A DNA stretch of 64,000 bases. It comes from Tubulanus polymorphus. Its lineage: Eukaryota > Nemertea > Palaeonemertea > Tubulaniformes > Tubulanidae. The stretch lies in assembly GCF_964204645.1 (NCBI RefSeq), contig NC_134028.1, positions 6,174,501 to 6,238,500 of the forward strand. The letters run 5' to 3'. The notes beneath the pieces are model-generated. The model was not told where the DNA came from. It did not search any database and was given only the letters and a program-made list of their open reading frames with translations. Of this stretch, positions 25,501 to 36,507 are shown piece by piece (position 1 is the stretch's first letter; the number at the start of each line of letters is the position of its first letter). A program made the translations under genes and the position numbers.

Positions 25501-28500
25501 ACTTCATGTATTAAGAAACTGACAATTTTCATATGAAATTTGAGACTTCTTTCTGTCAATTCACTATGTTCTTGTCTTTGAATTGTTGCTACATACATAT
25601 TTGAAGTATGTTTCGTAATAATTTGTTTAGATGAAAACGGCAACGTAACTGAACCAGCAGCAGAACCTGTTCTCAATGTAAGAGGTATGCATTCATTACA
25701 TTTTACCGTAAATTGGTGAAAACATACGTAGATTATAAGGGACAATAGTGGTGGGTTTTTAAATCTCAATTTGTTTACTCTATAAGAGTCACCTCTGCAT
25801 AACTCATGGTCCGATGATGCGAGTACCATTAGCTTTAAAAAATTTGCATTTACGTAATTGTCAATTTTCAATATAGCCTGCTGCGAAAAGAGAAACGTGA
25901 CTGCTGATTGTTTGGACGCTTGCACGGTCGACATCGATGCTACATTTCTACAGGATAACTTCAACAAATGTGTCAACCACGTGAACAGCGCTATTCTATG
26001 CGCTGCTGGTAAGTTAGAAACGACATAGCAATACGGATGATATATTCATAAATTATCTTGGATGTTACACAATGTATTTTTGCAGATGGAAAAGATCACA
26101 GCAGTTGTTGTAAGTCGATAGGAGTTCCATCGTACTGTACGCATTACTGTTCCGGTCATCCTGTATCTTACAATAGAATTCTTGACTGTATGATGTATAT
26201 GAGTAAGATCGTTAATTGCATGGAGCAAGGACGCCGTAAGTATTTGAGTTTCCTTCTAAAATGAAGTATAAACAAGGGAAAACTGATAAAGGACAGTCAT
26301 TCTTGTGTGTTGACACTTTTAAAAGGACCTGAACTCGTTACATCCCAAAAGGGCCCTTTGACGTACAAAAAGGCAATACATTTGTATAAGGTCACTTCTG
26401 CACTGAGGGGCAAACTGTACACTTCCTAGTGGTTCTATCTTGACAGAATGCACTTTGATATCCAACAAGGCAATATTAAGTTTACTCCTGCACTGAAATG
26501 CACCAATCTTTGGTTGAGAAAATGAAAAAGGGCTCTCAAAAAAGACCTGCGCAAGTCTCCCAAGTCCCCCCTGGATCGGATGTAGAATAACCGAAACAGA
26601 GGTTATTGACTTATTCTAATGTAATCATTTATCATTATGTATTTCAGATATTCTACCGTCTAAACCAAGAAATCTACGAGGAAACGCAGAAAATTCGGCC
26701 ATATTCATCGAATGGGACGTGCCAGCCAATCAGCCGGGATATGTACAATATTACCTGATATCGTATAAAGCTTACGTTCACAGTCGAGAGATTGATGAAC
26801 AATTGAAAGTGGTAAGCGGAGTAGATTTCAATGACAAAAATTGTAGTATACTCCTTGCCACCAAGGCAGACAATATATGCGTTTATGCCATTTTTAGCCC
26901 TGGAGAGAATGTTAATTGATAAGGGAGAGGTTGAGGAAGATCCAGCTGCCATCATTACTCCAAACCCATGAACCTATGAATTGGGACCACTATATATCAA
27001 AGACAGTCCAACTCTAGGGGCTCTAAAACCTCTGAAACTTCCTAATACTCTGTGTACTCTTGACAACTACGGAAAAAATTGACAATTCGTGTATCATTTC
27101 AGGGGCGGTCGCTGAAGATGTATCGAATCAGACACCTGATTGCTGGAATCAAATATTACATCTCACTAGAAGCTGTCAATCATTACGGACGCAGTCATCC
27201 ATCTGATACCTTGATTATTTCTACACTTGGTATGTGTAAACCGTTCAGTCAAGCTGTCGACTACTAGTAGATATATTTTGAAATAAAATGGTACAGAATA
27301 GGTTCTCGGGCTTCCATGAGATCCTGAGTCTCATCCTGTTTGTCTGTGTGGGTGTGTCTGACTTTCAGCTACTCAGCTTCGTTAATAGTGGGTCGATTTT
27401 GATGAAACTTTGTTACAATGTTAGTATGGGGGTCTGGTTCTACAGTGCAAAGAATGGACATCACCTAGTGGCAGAACTAGGCACTAAAAACTGTTTTTCA
27501 GCGACATGACCGTGAAGATGACCTCATAACTGAGGAACTGGGTCGAAATTCAAAAAGTTGTCTCAAAAAAATTTAGCTATTGGCCTAGATACAACATATG
27601 CAAAATGCAATGGAAGCTAATGCATGGTAAATTTCAAGCCTATGGCTTGTTTTGATTTTAATAGTGTGCATGTTTTAATAGGTCCAGATCCGCCAAACAA
27701 TTTAAAAGCTGCTCTGAAACCCGACGGAAAATCTCTAACATTGACATGGAGCGGGCCTATCATTGATGACGTAGATATTCAGAAGTACATAATCTATTAT
27801 TACCCATCTGGTTCCAGAAATCCTCTCACGGTAAGTTTACAAATATCTGGAGGCTTGAATTGAAGTAAATTTAGGAATCTGTTGAATCTTTTGATACAGA
27901 AAATAGAGTTGAATGATTATATGGGTTCCACCAAGTATTCATTAAGACTATTTGATTATTCTTGTAATCAAATACATTAACCTGAAGAATGTATTAATTA
28001 TTTTTTTTAGCGGACAGTAGATGCTACGGTATATTCATTAGTAATTGATCATCTGCTGCCTCAGACCATTTATTACATATATATGAAATCTGCAACGAAC
28101 GAAACAAAAAGTGGACCGACAAATACCATTAAGATAACATCAGGGGGACGATGGTTTTACGATAGTACGTATCATTACGTCAGTCTCTCAAGCCATTTTG
28201 GTTTTGCTAAAATTTTAGGTTTAGTTGCGATCTTTGTGTTTTCAAAAAAGGCCATCTCTCCTTTTTCCGGTGATCAACGAATTTGTTCGTTCGAGGACTA
28301 ACGTGTAATTTTCTGATTTTTCATTGTGATGTGATGTTTTTCAGAAAGTAACCCGGGTTTGGCTATTGGCCTCGGTATATTCATACCACTGTTGCTTGTG
28401 GCCATAGGACTTGTTGGCATCTTCTATTACTACAGGTAAAAATCGCTGTTCTCACTTGCAATACTCGTCATATGTTTATCTACATGAAAAATAAACAAAA

Positions 28501-29028
28501 TAACATTAAACCTTTCGATACGGTTTATAAATCGGTGATAAACTTGCTAGTACACCACATTGCTTAAATTGTCTTTAGCCTTTGCATTAAGATGCTCTCT
28601 CAGGGACATATCAAAGCAATGATTGTTCATTGGGGAATATAAAGAATAAGATTTATCCGCAGATCTGTGGAACAATGGGTCCAATCTCCATATGAAATAT
28701 AAGCTCATCCTTTTCTATCATTTTCAGAATGTACAAAAACGCACCACCGAAAGAAAGCCCGGTATCATTCGAGAATCCGGCGTATCGTCCGCGACAAGAA
28801 GTCATGCCGGACGGCGGTGGCACGATGATGCCACCGCCGTCGATCGGCGTGTCGTCGGTACAAATCAGTGGCATCGGCGAAAACAATATCGATCAACAAC
28901 CGATCGGTAATAATGCAGTCGGGGATCCGAATACGACAATGAATCCGTACGCGGAATGTGATCCTTATCATCAGCTAGATCAAAACACGCAGGAACAACC
29001 GGCGCCACATAATTCATCTTCTGTGTAA
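16577..29028 (+). CDS. type I membrane protein with Ig, FN3 and DB cysteine modules
   Basis: Exons: 16577-16637, 16720-16838, 17090-17195, 17472-17591, 17900-17947, 18041-18316, 18785-18960, 19063-19204, 19286-19327, 19411-19542, 19995-20150, 20263-20417, 20672-20813, 21012-21062, 21178-21332, 21649-21778, 21875-21928, 22630-22746, 23068-23220, 23307-23464, 23726-23855, 24074-24352, 24857-25156, 25631-25684, 25877-26008, 26086-26235, 26648-26811, 27103-27229, 27682-27830, 28011-28164, 28345-28435, 28728-29028; 1507 residues. Order: signal peptide (1-20), Ig1 (about 30-135), DB1 (152-243), FN3-1 (244-349), DB2 (364-459), FN3-2, FN3-3 (to about 670), DB3 (689-778), FN3-4 (to 874), Ig2 (875-967), Ig3 (968-1067), DB4 (1086-1179), FN3-5, FN3-6 (to 1377), one transmembrane helix, tail of about 100 residues. 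Ig plus FN3 plus DB is the layout of nematode proteins such as C. elegans C25G4.10. No function is known to me; adhesion or ligand binding at the cell surface is inferred. A second in-frame ATG at 16586 is possible. Confidence 0.9.
16720..17591 (+). other. Ig-like domain 1 of the receptor (exons 2-4)
   Basis: Carries the Ig disulfide cysteines in FNCYV and LYECRI, with the core Trp in VGWFMP and the DHGLYEC signature. It is split by two introns, unlike Ig2 and Ig3, which are single exons. Confidence 0.85.
18041..18316 (+). other. DB module 1 (single exon)
   Basis: Twelve cysteines in the pattern CC-C-C-C-C-CC-C-C-C-C, i.e. two similar halves, each opening with a CC pair. This matches the DB domain first described in nematodes. 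Unlike the other three copies, both halves are in one exon. Confidence 0.8.
18785..19204 (+). other. FN3 domain 1 (two exons)
   Basis: Typical FN3 features: IPSQPLDVSAQ at the start, the core Trp in VNWSPP, YRVFY in strand C' and YLVHVIAIGPHGSSKPS at the end. A phase-0 intron lies in the middle. Confidence 0.85.
19411..20150 (+). other. DB module 2 (two exons)
   Basis: Same 12-cysteine pattern, with the halves CCVAKGMTQKC... and SCCALIPGIVPTC..., each in its own exon. The intron holds a piggyBac-like repeat. Confidence 0.8.
19660..19885 (-). mobile_element. piggyBac-like TTAA MITE, copy 1 (receptor intron, truncated)
   Basis: Read on the minus strand it opens TTAACCCTTTCAGTGC and then follows the same internal sequence as the copies at 25237 and 36223. 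The far end is degraded, so the left border is approximate. Confidence 0.65.
20263..21778 (+). other. FN3 domains 2 and 3 (four exons) with a mini-exon linker
   Basis: FN3-2 (20263-20813) has GPPIRAYV, IHWSKP, YIVKYRL and YEAMVVAANSKGES. FN3-3 (21178-21778) has SPVNVRIA, VVWDKP, YRIEW and YNIRLIAINPKAESSPS. The 51-base exon 21012-21062 links them. Confidence 0.85.
22630..23220 (+). other. DB module 3 (two exons)
   Basis: Halves CCNKSGVNPACVPLC and SCCNQRHVPSVCLPYC plus the later cysteines give twelve in the same order as the other modules. Confidence 0.8.
23307..23855 (+). other. FN3 domain 4 (two exons)
   Basis: LPTAPEEFVVTS, CSWKPP and FYEIFVIAHNNLGSSLPS are FN3 hallmarks. The intron contains an ATT/ATC microsatellite. 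Confidence 0.8.
23601..23652. repeat. ATT/ATC microsatellite
   Basis: Imperfect run of ATTATTATT and ATC units within a receptor intron. Confidence 0.85.
24074..25156 (+). other. Ig-like domains 2 and 3 (one exon each)
   Basis: Ig2 (24074-24352): cysteines in LTCHI and LYACSE, Trp in LKWQF. Ig3 (24857-25156): FICHI, VRWFSEP and IYKCVASNEFGTATG, an I-set type ending. Both exons have phase-1 borders. Confidence 0.85.
25237..25496 (+). mobile_element. piggyBac-like TTAA MITE, copy 2 (receptor intron)
   Basis: TTAACCCTTTCAGTGCG at the left and GGCACTGATAGGGCTTTAA at the right; 260 bp, no coding potential. TTAA borders with CCCTTT-type ends are typical of piggyBac-related elements. Confidence 0.7.
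25877..26235 (+). other. DB module 4 (two exons)
   Basis: CCEKRNVTADCLDAC and SCCKSIGVPSYCTHYC start the two halves; twelve cysteines in total, in the common order. Confidence 0.8.
26318..26580. mobile_element. GGATCC-end dispersed element, copy 1 (receptor intron)
   Basis: Shares ACATCCCAAAAGGGC, CACTGAGGGGC and AAGTCCCCCTGGATC blocks with the elements at 30607 and 47442. The left end is decayed, so borders are approximate. Confidence 0.6.
26648..28164 (+). other. FN3 domains 5 and 6 (four exons)
   Basis: FN3-5: ILPSKPRNLRG, IEWDVP, YLISYKA and YYISLEAVNHYGRSHPS. FN3-6: PDPPNNLKAAL, LTWSGP, YIIYYYPSG and YYIYMKSATNETKSGP. FN3-6 is followed by a short juxtamembrane stretch. Confidence 0.85.
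27465..27620. repeat. dispersed repeat shared with the cadherin intron at 61160
   Basis: Blocks such as GGGTCGAAATTCAAAAAGTTG and AATGCAATGGAA recur in the same order at about 61160-61330, in an intron of an unrelated gene. Its class is unknown to me. Confidence 0.6.
28345..29028 (+). other. transmembrane helix and cytoplasmic tail exons
   Basis: Exon 28345-28435 encodes a hydrophobic helix (LAIGLGIFIPLLLVAIGLVG) ending in the stop-transfer FYYYR. The last exon encodes a Pro-, Asn- and Gln-rich tail with FENPAY (an NPxY motif), MMPPPS and the terminal residues NSSSV. Confidence 0.85.
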
Positions 29029-30606
29029 TACAGGTATCAAATTAGACTAAATCAATGAATTACATGAGCCTTTAAGTGCAACGCACATGACGCAGGGAAA
29101 CATTTCCCTGTGCTGTGTGTGTTTACGAGGAATGAGAAACATGGTTTTGTGAAACAATATTTCCACGTTTTTGTAAATTTCCTGTGCCATGTGCGTTCAG
29201 CTTTAGTGCTGACAGTAGTAAAAAGGGTGATAATTTTGAAGGAATGTATTAGAAATTTGAAAGAGTATTTTTGGCGTCAAAATGAATCAGTAAAACTTTA
29301 GATTTTTCAATATAAACTAAACTGGCAATTATTTTTTGTTTCGTTTCAGATTTTCACCTGTGAAATCTTCAAACCATTCATTTGAAATGAAAAATAGCTT
29401 TTGCCAAAAACTCTTGATTTAAAGTCATTCTTGGAAATTGATTTTGCGATGGGAAGCTTGTGATGATGAATTAGTTCGTAACAAATTCTGGTAATTTGTT
29501 TCATAGACACAGATAACACTAATGATTTTTCGATATGATGAAAATGGTCAACCTTCTGCCAAGTTGAGTATGAAATCAATAATGGAACTAACACCTCACT
29601 GTAAGAAGGACAATTATTGGTAGCATTTATATATCATTATTTTATTCTTAATGAGAAGTGTCTTTTGCACATAATAGAAATGTATTGTATTGAAAATGCA
29701 AACATTTTCATGGATTTTCTGGTAACTGATTTAGGTTCTGGCAACCAAATTATTCTGTAGTTCTTCGTACACCTCACAACACAAACAGAGCTATCCTTTC
29801 ACCGATTCGAATTTTCATTTCTATCTGTTTATTTATTGATTTATTATAGTTATCGGGCTCAAAGCTCTCATATCATGTTAAATTTTGTGAAAAAAGATGT
29901 ACAACTTTTCAGAATCTCAGAACTTTTCATATTACTTGTATCTATTATCTATATCTGTGCGATAGCATAGTTTTCCAGCACTAGGGTGTCTGTGTTTGTC
30001 GGAATGGAGCTCTTGCTACCGATTCTGGTGGTCCGGTTTTACACAAAAATTGTTGTAAGCTTAAAATTATGTAATACACAATTCCTAGTAAAATAATCGA
30101 TTAGTATGAATATTTTGTTAGCTTAAGTTTATCAGGTATGCATTATAGCATAATATATATGTATTGAATATATATCCATTGAATATTCATTCCTAGAATT
30201 CCAATTCTTTTGTGATGGAATCCGTCCTCATCAAACTTTATTCATTCCGGCCATTTTACAATTACATCATATCCGCGAAATGTATCGATAGAAATCTAAA
30301 TAGACTCTCATGGGTTAGATCTGTTTGTTTTAAATTTTTTTGTTTATATATTTTTGAAAAAAAAACGTTGATGTTGTAATTGTGTACCGGTACGTCCTTA
30401 TGAATGGATTGACATTTACAATTTGTCGTGATCTATTTTAATCATGTACATGTATAAACAAATTATAATATATTTTTGAAAATGACAGATTTCGCCGAAC
30501 TCAAGGGAAGTGTGTAGTGGCATTGATATACTGCAATATCTTACTGTTGATAATGATTAGAGCTTAGCTGTGGGGTTCATTGACAATAATGCACCTTGGC
30601 TTATTG
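29029..30606. other. probable 3' UTR of the receptor gene
   Basis: AT-rich, gene-free DNA directly after the receptor stop codon. No exon of another gene is visible. The 3' end could be anywhere up to the AATAAA at 33337-33342; this is inference only. Confidence 0.35.
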
Positions 30607-30885
30607 CAGGGACGGATCCAGAGGCCAGTTTTGAAGGACTTGTCACATCCCAAAAGGGCGCTCTCTGATATCCAAAAAAGGCAATATTATTACTCCTACA
30701 CTGAGGGGCCAGTTTTGAAGAATTTGTCACATCTAAAAAGGGCACTTTGATGTCCACGAAGGCAATATTAGGGTCACTTCCGCACTGAAATACACCAATT
30801 ATCTTTGTTGACAAAGTAGAAAAGGGCACTCAAAGAAATTTGATGGAGCTCTACAAGTCACACAAGTCCCTCTGGATCCACCCCT
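30607..30885. mobile_element. GGATCC-end dispersed element, copy 2
   Basis: Terminal inverted repeats CAGGGACGGATCCAGAGG and the inverse of CTCTGGATCCACCCCTG bound 279 bp. Inside are two copies of a unit of about 80 bp containing GGGGCCAGTTTTGAAG, AAAAGGGC and GGCAATATTA. A CAGGG start suggests a hAT-like element, but no clear target duplication was found. Confidence 0.7.
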
Positions 30886-31606
30886 GTATGGTTCTGAAGT
30901 TTGTTGATTTAGATTCCCCTTGTCCAATTCGAGGTATATTGATGAAACTGTTTGTTACATGAGTTCAAGCTGAGTTTTATCCTTTAGTGATAGCCTGTAG
31001 GTCAATCCGAATTGGTCGTACCAAGACTTCTATATGTTTCTGAAAATATATATGGTGCTTTGTAATTTCTAAATGACTAAACAAAATCTGAAGAATTGCT
31101 TGCTTTTGCTTTCGATTTAAATGAAACTTATTTACTTCGAATCTCATGAAATTTCTCCATTGACTTTTACCAAAAATGATTTGACAAGGATACGCATCTG
31201 TTTCTGTACGGATAAGCTGCAGATATCAAACTTGATGTGTTCACAGCTGGAATTTCGTCTGAAAACGCTTGTGACCAATTAGCATGGGTTCACGGTAGTT
31301 CGAACCGACCATCTCTCAGTTCAGAGTCAAACACTCGATACGCCAAGCCATGAAGGCGCTAGGACAAGATCTATTTTCTAATACGTCTTCATGAAATTCC
31401 AGCTGTTGATGATTCGTGGGTATGGTCCTCACTTTTGGAAGGAAAGTGCCTTTTCATATTCCGCGCTTGTAAACCAGTGGCTCCGCTCTTCGACTTGTCG
31501 ACCTATTGCTCCAAGGTTATGTCATTGGCCTGCGTGTACAGTGATTTTCAGTAATTTACTGCTGCTTAAAGTCCAGTTCCTGGTGACTAATATTATAATA
31601 TATCAT

Positions 31607-31793
31607 GGGGCCATTCATTTAGTATGTAGGCAAAAGTCTGCCGATTCTTAACCCACCTCCCCCCTTGTACACAGCTGTACTTTTCACTTTACCAAAACCG
31701 ATCAAAGGTGAATAGATTACAAAATGATTATTTGTAATGCATTTGCACAGATCCCCTCCCTCTATCATGCGTATGTACTAAATGGATGGTCCC
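31607..31793. mobile_element. MITE with GGGGCCATTCATTTAGTA ends
   Basis: Inverted ends GGGGCCATTCATTTAGTATG and the inverse of CATACTAAATGGATGGTCCC-like sequence bound 187 bp. Relative of the element at 11062-11214. Confidence 0.7.
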
Positions 31794-32374
31794 TATGTAC
31801 GGTTACATGTACATGTAAGAATTGTTGTTTGTGTAGTATGTATATTGTTGTAAATAGACCGATCTGTATCGATGTATAAAACAGATTATTCTCAAAGATG
31901 TGAAATATTATTAAGATTATTATTATTGGTATGATGGTTATATTTTTTATCATTATTTAAACAAGATGTTGTAAGCTTTTAAAAACTTTTCTTATGGCAG
32001 TAGAATGTTTACTAACTATATTAGTGTTCGCTAGCTTTACAATTTAGAGCCGTCCTTGTCTGTACTGTACATTTAGGTGTAGATTGATATTAATTAGGGT
32101 TTGCAGGTTTTGTGAACGTTTCAGCTGTATTTTTGTACATGCATTTGGAAACGTTTGATTGAATCTGAATTTTGGATTTTCTTGAAATCATGATAATGCA
32201 GTAATTAAACTACCAGAACATTATTGTAGTAAATTAAGGATTTCAAATCAGATTTTAAGAGATTGATCTAAACCTATAGCACGTTCGGTTTGAAGCAGAG
32301 TTTTTCTGGAAAGAGAATAGCTATGCAGCACGTGGTCCGAGAAAATTCGGATTACATGCGCTTTACTGGCTTTT

Positions 32375-32445
32375 CAGTAGCGGATACAGGGGGTCCTTGT
32401 GGGTCCAAACACCCCCCCCCCTAAAATTTTAAGGTCCCTTTAAAC
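32375..32445. mobile_element. hAT-like element end fragment
   Basis: CAGTAGCGGATACAGGGG followed by a poly-C run and CCTAAAATTTTAAGG, as at 57921. The other end was not found. Confidence 0.45.
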
Positions 32446-33336
32446 TTCTATCCCCAAAAATCCGAACCGGAAGAGAAGTCAAAATTTAGCTTGAACAACT
32501 GAAAAGAAATATCAAATTTTGTAGCGGCAACTTGCTGTTTAACATTTAAGAAATTCCGGAATACCAGGTCGGTAGTGAATGCATTGGAGGTGTATTCTGG
32601 AATTATTAGAGCTCAGTTGGTATATATCTTTTGCATTAGATTAACTTTTGCATGAGATCAACTTTCGAAAAGTCAAATACAGTAAAGTTTAGTCGTTGAG
32701 AAATGGTTTTTCATAGGTCTGATTTTTCAGACACCTCATATGAGATTATGTACAGAACGAAAAAAAATCGGATTCATGGACGTTTTTAAAGTGGAAGTAA
32801 ACCCTATTCAGTTGTTGTGTGCCATGTTATTTTCCCAAGAAACATTGGAAGACAGCTTGACGACTTTGCTTGCTATTATGATTATATATTAAAATGTGTT
32901 AAGCAATTGTGGTTTATTCTAGCAAACATTTTTTTTTTCAAGTTTGGTTTATCATATTTACCTCTTTGAATAATCAGCTTGATATTTGATTTGATTATGA
33001 ATATTAATAAACTTAAGTTCTCTTTCATAGTCATATTAACCACAGCTGTTTTATGCTATGCATGTTATGAGATGTATGGATGATAGATATTTTTCATTAC
33101 TTTGTAACATTCCCACTGCCTCTAATGCCAGCTATTATTCCTTATGTCATTTCGTTTCAAATGGACAAAAGTGGGGTACAATAACCCGGTCGATTTTGGT
33201 AGTTCATAAGTAGTTAGGGTAACCAACTTACCTACTGAATACCTAATAGAAGGCCTTAAAATGACCTGAATGGATGGACGGCTGAAATACCGTATACCGA
33301 TTTTGATGCATTTTACACTAAAGGTGGCTTTTATGA

Positions 33337-33342
33337 AATAAA
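33337..33342 (+). terminator. possible distal polyadenylation signal of the receptor gene
   Basis: AATAAA in a plus-strand context 4.3 kb after the receptor stop. It is one of several candidates, listed because no later gene on the plus strand could use it. Confidence 0.2.
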
Positions 33343-36222
33343 GTTTAAATGTATTAAAATGAATGGTTTAGTTCAGCTTGCCATAAATTCTGGTATTTTT
33401 TTTGGATATTTCAGAAAGGCCTTTGTACTCCCAAAATCTAGCGAGCTATGGCACCAAATATTTGTACATATGTGTATGCACTGTTTTTGGTCACATAAAC
33501 GGTAGCCCGGTATTCTAATTTGGCTTTAATATCAGAAATACCATTTTCAGATAAGAGGCAGCTGTGCATTCTATCAAAACTCAAACCATTCCTAGGTGTC
33601 GTTTAGATAAATGTTTTAACATAATGATAATTTGGGTTTATTTATGGGTAACATCATTAACATGTTTACAAACAGCACAGAGTTTTCCTATTTTGTAGTA
33701 TTATAATGTTATATATGATATATAGACATTGCAGGATTAAAATCATGTACGCAAATTGTTCATCTTGGTGATTTTTCTCAAGTTCTTTTCAACATCTCTT
33801 AGAAAGGATGATCAATTTGGGGATCAGAGGTCAGCTGTGTTTTAGATATAAACTGGTCCCTGTGTCATCGGATTGGCTTTGAACTGAAATTGACTTAACC
33901 AGAACTCTGGTCACATTAAGATCCGATCATCCGCGATTCGACCTTAAGAACACTCTTATCACATCGCGAGGTCGAGTCACTGATTCGGCCACGACTCATT
34001 TGCCGGAACTTATCTACACTCAGATCGCGTAAGATCCACGATAATTTTGAAACAAACTTTTTAGTCATATTTAGTCGTATGATATGTACATTGCTGTGTT
34101 CATTGGCTATGACCTACGACCTTGGTCGTTAGTATACTCAGGTCACATAAGATTCGTTCCGATCCAAAGAAATAGAACGATCTTAATTACGCTCATGTTG
34201 CAAATATTCCCCCACTGAAAATCTGCGACTGTTTGGCAATTCCTTACGACTGGACGATTGGGTCGGATCTCATGTATGTAACCTGAATAAGGCTTTAGAT
34301 AAGACAGGTCTCAGAGGTTTCTTGGTTCCTTTACATTCTGCTTGGACCTTTCGCCCATGAAGTGACCTCAAACCGGTTTCTGATAATACTCAGGGTCTGG
34401 TTTTACAGACCGGTATTAACTTTAACCTGGGGTTAACTCATAAAACTAATTCATTGTCAATTGAGCCGAGTTAATCCTTGGGTTAAAGCTAATGTACCAG
34501 CCTAATAAACCATCAATACATTCATGCAGAATTAGGCTTTTGAAACCAGAGAATGAGTAAAAACCAACAAAAACCTTTCCTCAGTTAGATACGAAATGTT
34601 TATTTTTCAATTTTCAATATAAAACCATTTACAAAATTGTTCCTTTTATGTATATATGTGTGTATGTATATGATTAATGAAGGGAAAAAAAGAATAGACT
34701 CCCTTCTGATTCATGCACCACATACATCATTAGCATAGCACCTAAAATCATAGTTATCAAAAAAATCTAACCTACCAAATTCATTCACGAAATAAATAAA
34801 CTATCTGAGTAACAGGTTCGTTACTGGTTAGGCTCCTATGAACTGTTGACACTGTCGCTACATCGCTCTACATACTAGACTTCATTTCTTAGATCTACAT
34901 GTACTTTCTTAATAGAAGGTATCCCCCTCTAGGTACAGCTGTTAGGGCTCGGAGGGTGTCCTCGAATATGTAAATTTTCAATTAATATGTAATCAATCAT
35001 AAACATTTTTATAATTTATACTTATGTTCATATATATTTGAGAAAATAAATTCTATCATTCCTTCGACTATGATCAAACCAAGCCACCTCCCCATTTCAA
35101 AACTGATGGCATCTTAACACTCTGCCTGGAGAAATAGATATATTCATCTGATTTTAATGATCACGTTAGAAAATAAAAATATGACCAACTAGGTTTATTT
35201 CAGAATTCAGCGTTAGATTTTAATTATCAAAATAGCGTAACGGTAATTTACAAATCAGTTTTTGTTCATTATGAAGAAATCAAACAAGTAAGCAGCTTAA
35301 GTGTCAATTGTATCATCTACCCATATTTGACTTAGGCTGAGTCCAGCTCCTTTGCCAGGTCACAGTTCGACTGAAAACTTCACAGGTTGGAGCATCGGAG
35401 TGCTTTCAATTGTTCTGAATGGAATGAAATGGTAAGGAGCGCTCAAAGCAACTGGATCTGTAGTTGACGATAGTCAAGGCACTTGGCGAGCTGAACTAAG
35501 CCTACCTTTCATTTACACGGGTAATCACAGACTCACTAACTGTGCACAGTACAGTATCAGTGGTTGAGAAAATCCCTCTTGATTAGATATGAGATACTGG
35601 TACGACTTCAATATCATATTGCAAATCAACAATTATATCTATAGATTAAAAAAAGATGTCTAGCTATCAAAAATTCTAAAAGGATCTAGTTCCACCGTTC
35701 GAGGTTAAGATTTGATTTGATTCTGTATCGTTAAAACATCGGCAATGAACTAATTTTAACTCAAGAGAGTTTAATTCAACCATGGATGTATCATGATACA
35801 GGACCGTAGCGTGCGGCCAAAAAATAATACCGCTCGTTTTCAATTCATAGGGAAATATCAAACAGAAACGTTAAACTTACAACTATTACAACATAATACA
35901 TTTATATATCAAATAACTGCATTAACTTTGACCTATGTTATATCAATGGGAACTGCTCACATCCGAACACAAAATTTCCAAAATTCCCATTCAGTTCAAG
36001 TCAAATACAAAACGAAGCCGCCCGCCTATTCCTCACGCTACGGAACGGTATCATACGTCCATGATTTAACAGAGAACTATGGAAGTGGGTCCGGCATGTA
36101 TGTAATACTTGTAAAGAAACGCAATACCTTATTGTTTAATGATATGGCGACTTCTAGCAATAAACAAAGTAACTCCAGTACGCTCCTGCTATAGGAAATT
36201 CAGTGAACAAATTTGGCCATTT

Positions 36223-36507
36223 TTAACCCATTCAGTGCGTCTACACCACAGTGCAGTGTATAAATTGGTGATGGACTTTGCACCACACAGCGGTGTATTG
36301 ATATAATTGGTAATTATTTCCTATCTCAAATGAAAGATGGCAGCACCTGTCAAACAGTTAAATACTAGTAACTAACGATACACTGCGTCACAGTGTGCAC
36401 TTAAACGGTATACCTGATATTCAACACAATGGGGTGGAAGTTTTAAAGAACTTTCAAATTATCTCCAGCTCTTAAGGGTATGAATCAGTCAGCACTCAAA
36501 GGGTTAA
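36223..36507 (+). mobile_element. piggyBac-like TTAA MITE, copy 3
   Basis: TTAACCCATTCAGTGCG at the left and GCACTCAAAGGGTTAA at the right. At 285 bp it is the most complete copy. Internal blocks GCAGTGTATAAATTGG and AAAGATGGCAGCACCTGTC match copies 1 and 2. Confidence 0.75.

Larger units (their letters stand above)
31794..36222. other. gene-free AT-rich region
   Basis: No conserved reading frame on either strand. Around 34380-34500 lies a degraded repeat with GGTATTAACTTTAACC and GGGTTAAAGC, related to sequence at 37537-37760 and 55150-55230. Otherwise I see nothing that can be named. Confidence 0.4.

Noticed and set aside
25377-25976. 199-codon minus-strand frame
   Set aside because: It runs antisense through a MITE and DB module 4 exon 1; the plus-strand splice model explains the region.
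35793-36194. 133-codon plus-strand frame
   Set aside because: Ordinary AT-rich composition, no similarity I recognise, no splice partners. Directly followed by a MITE.
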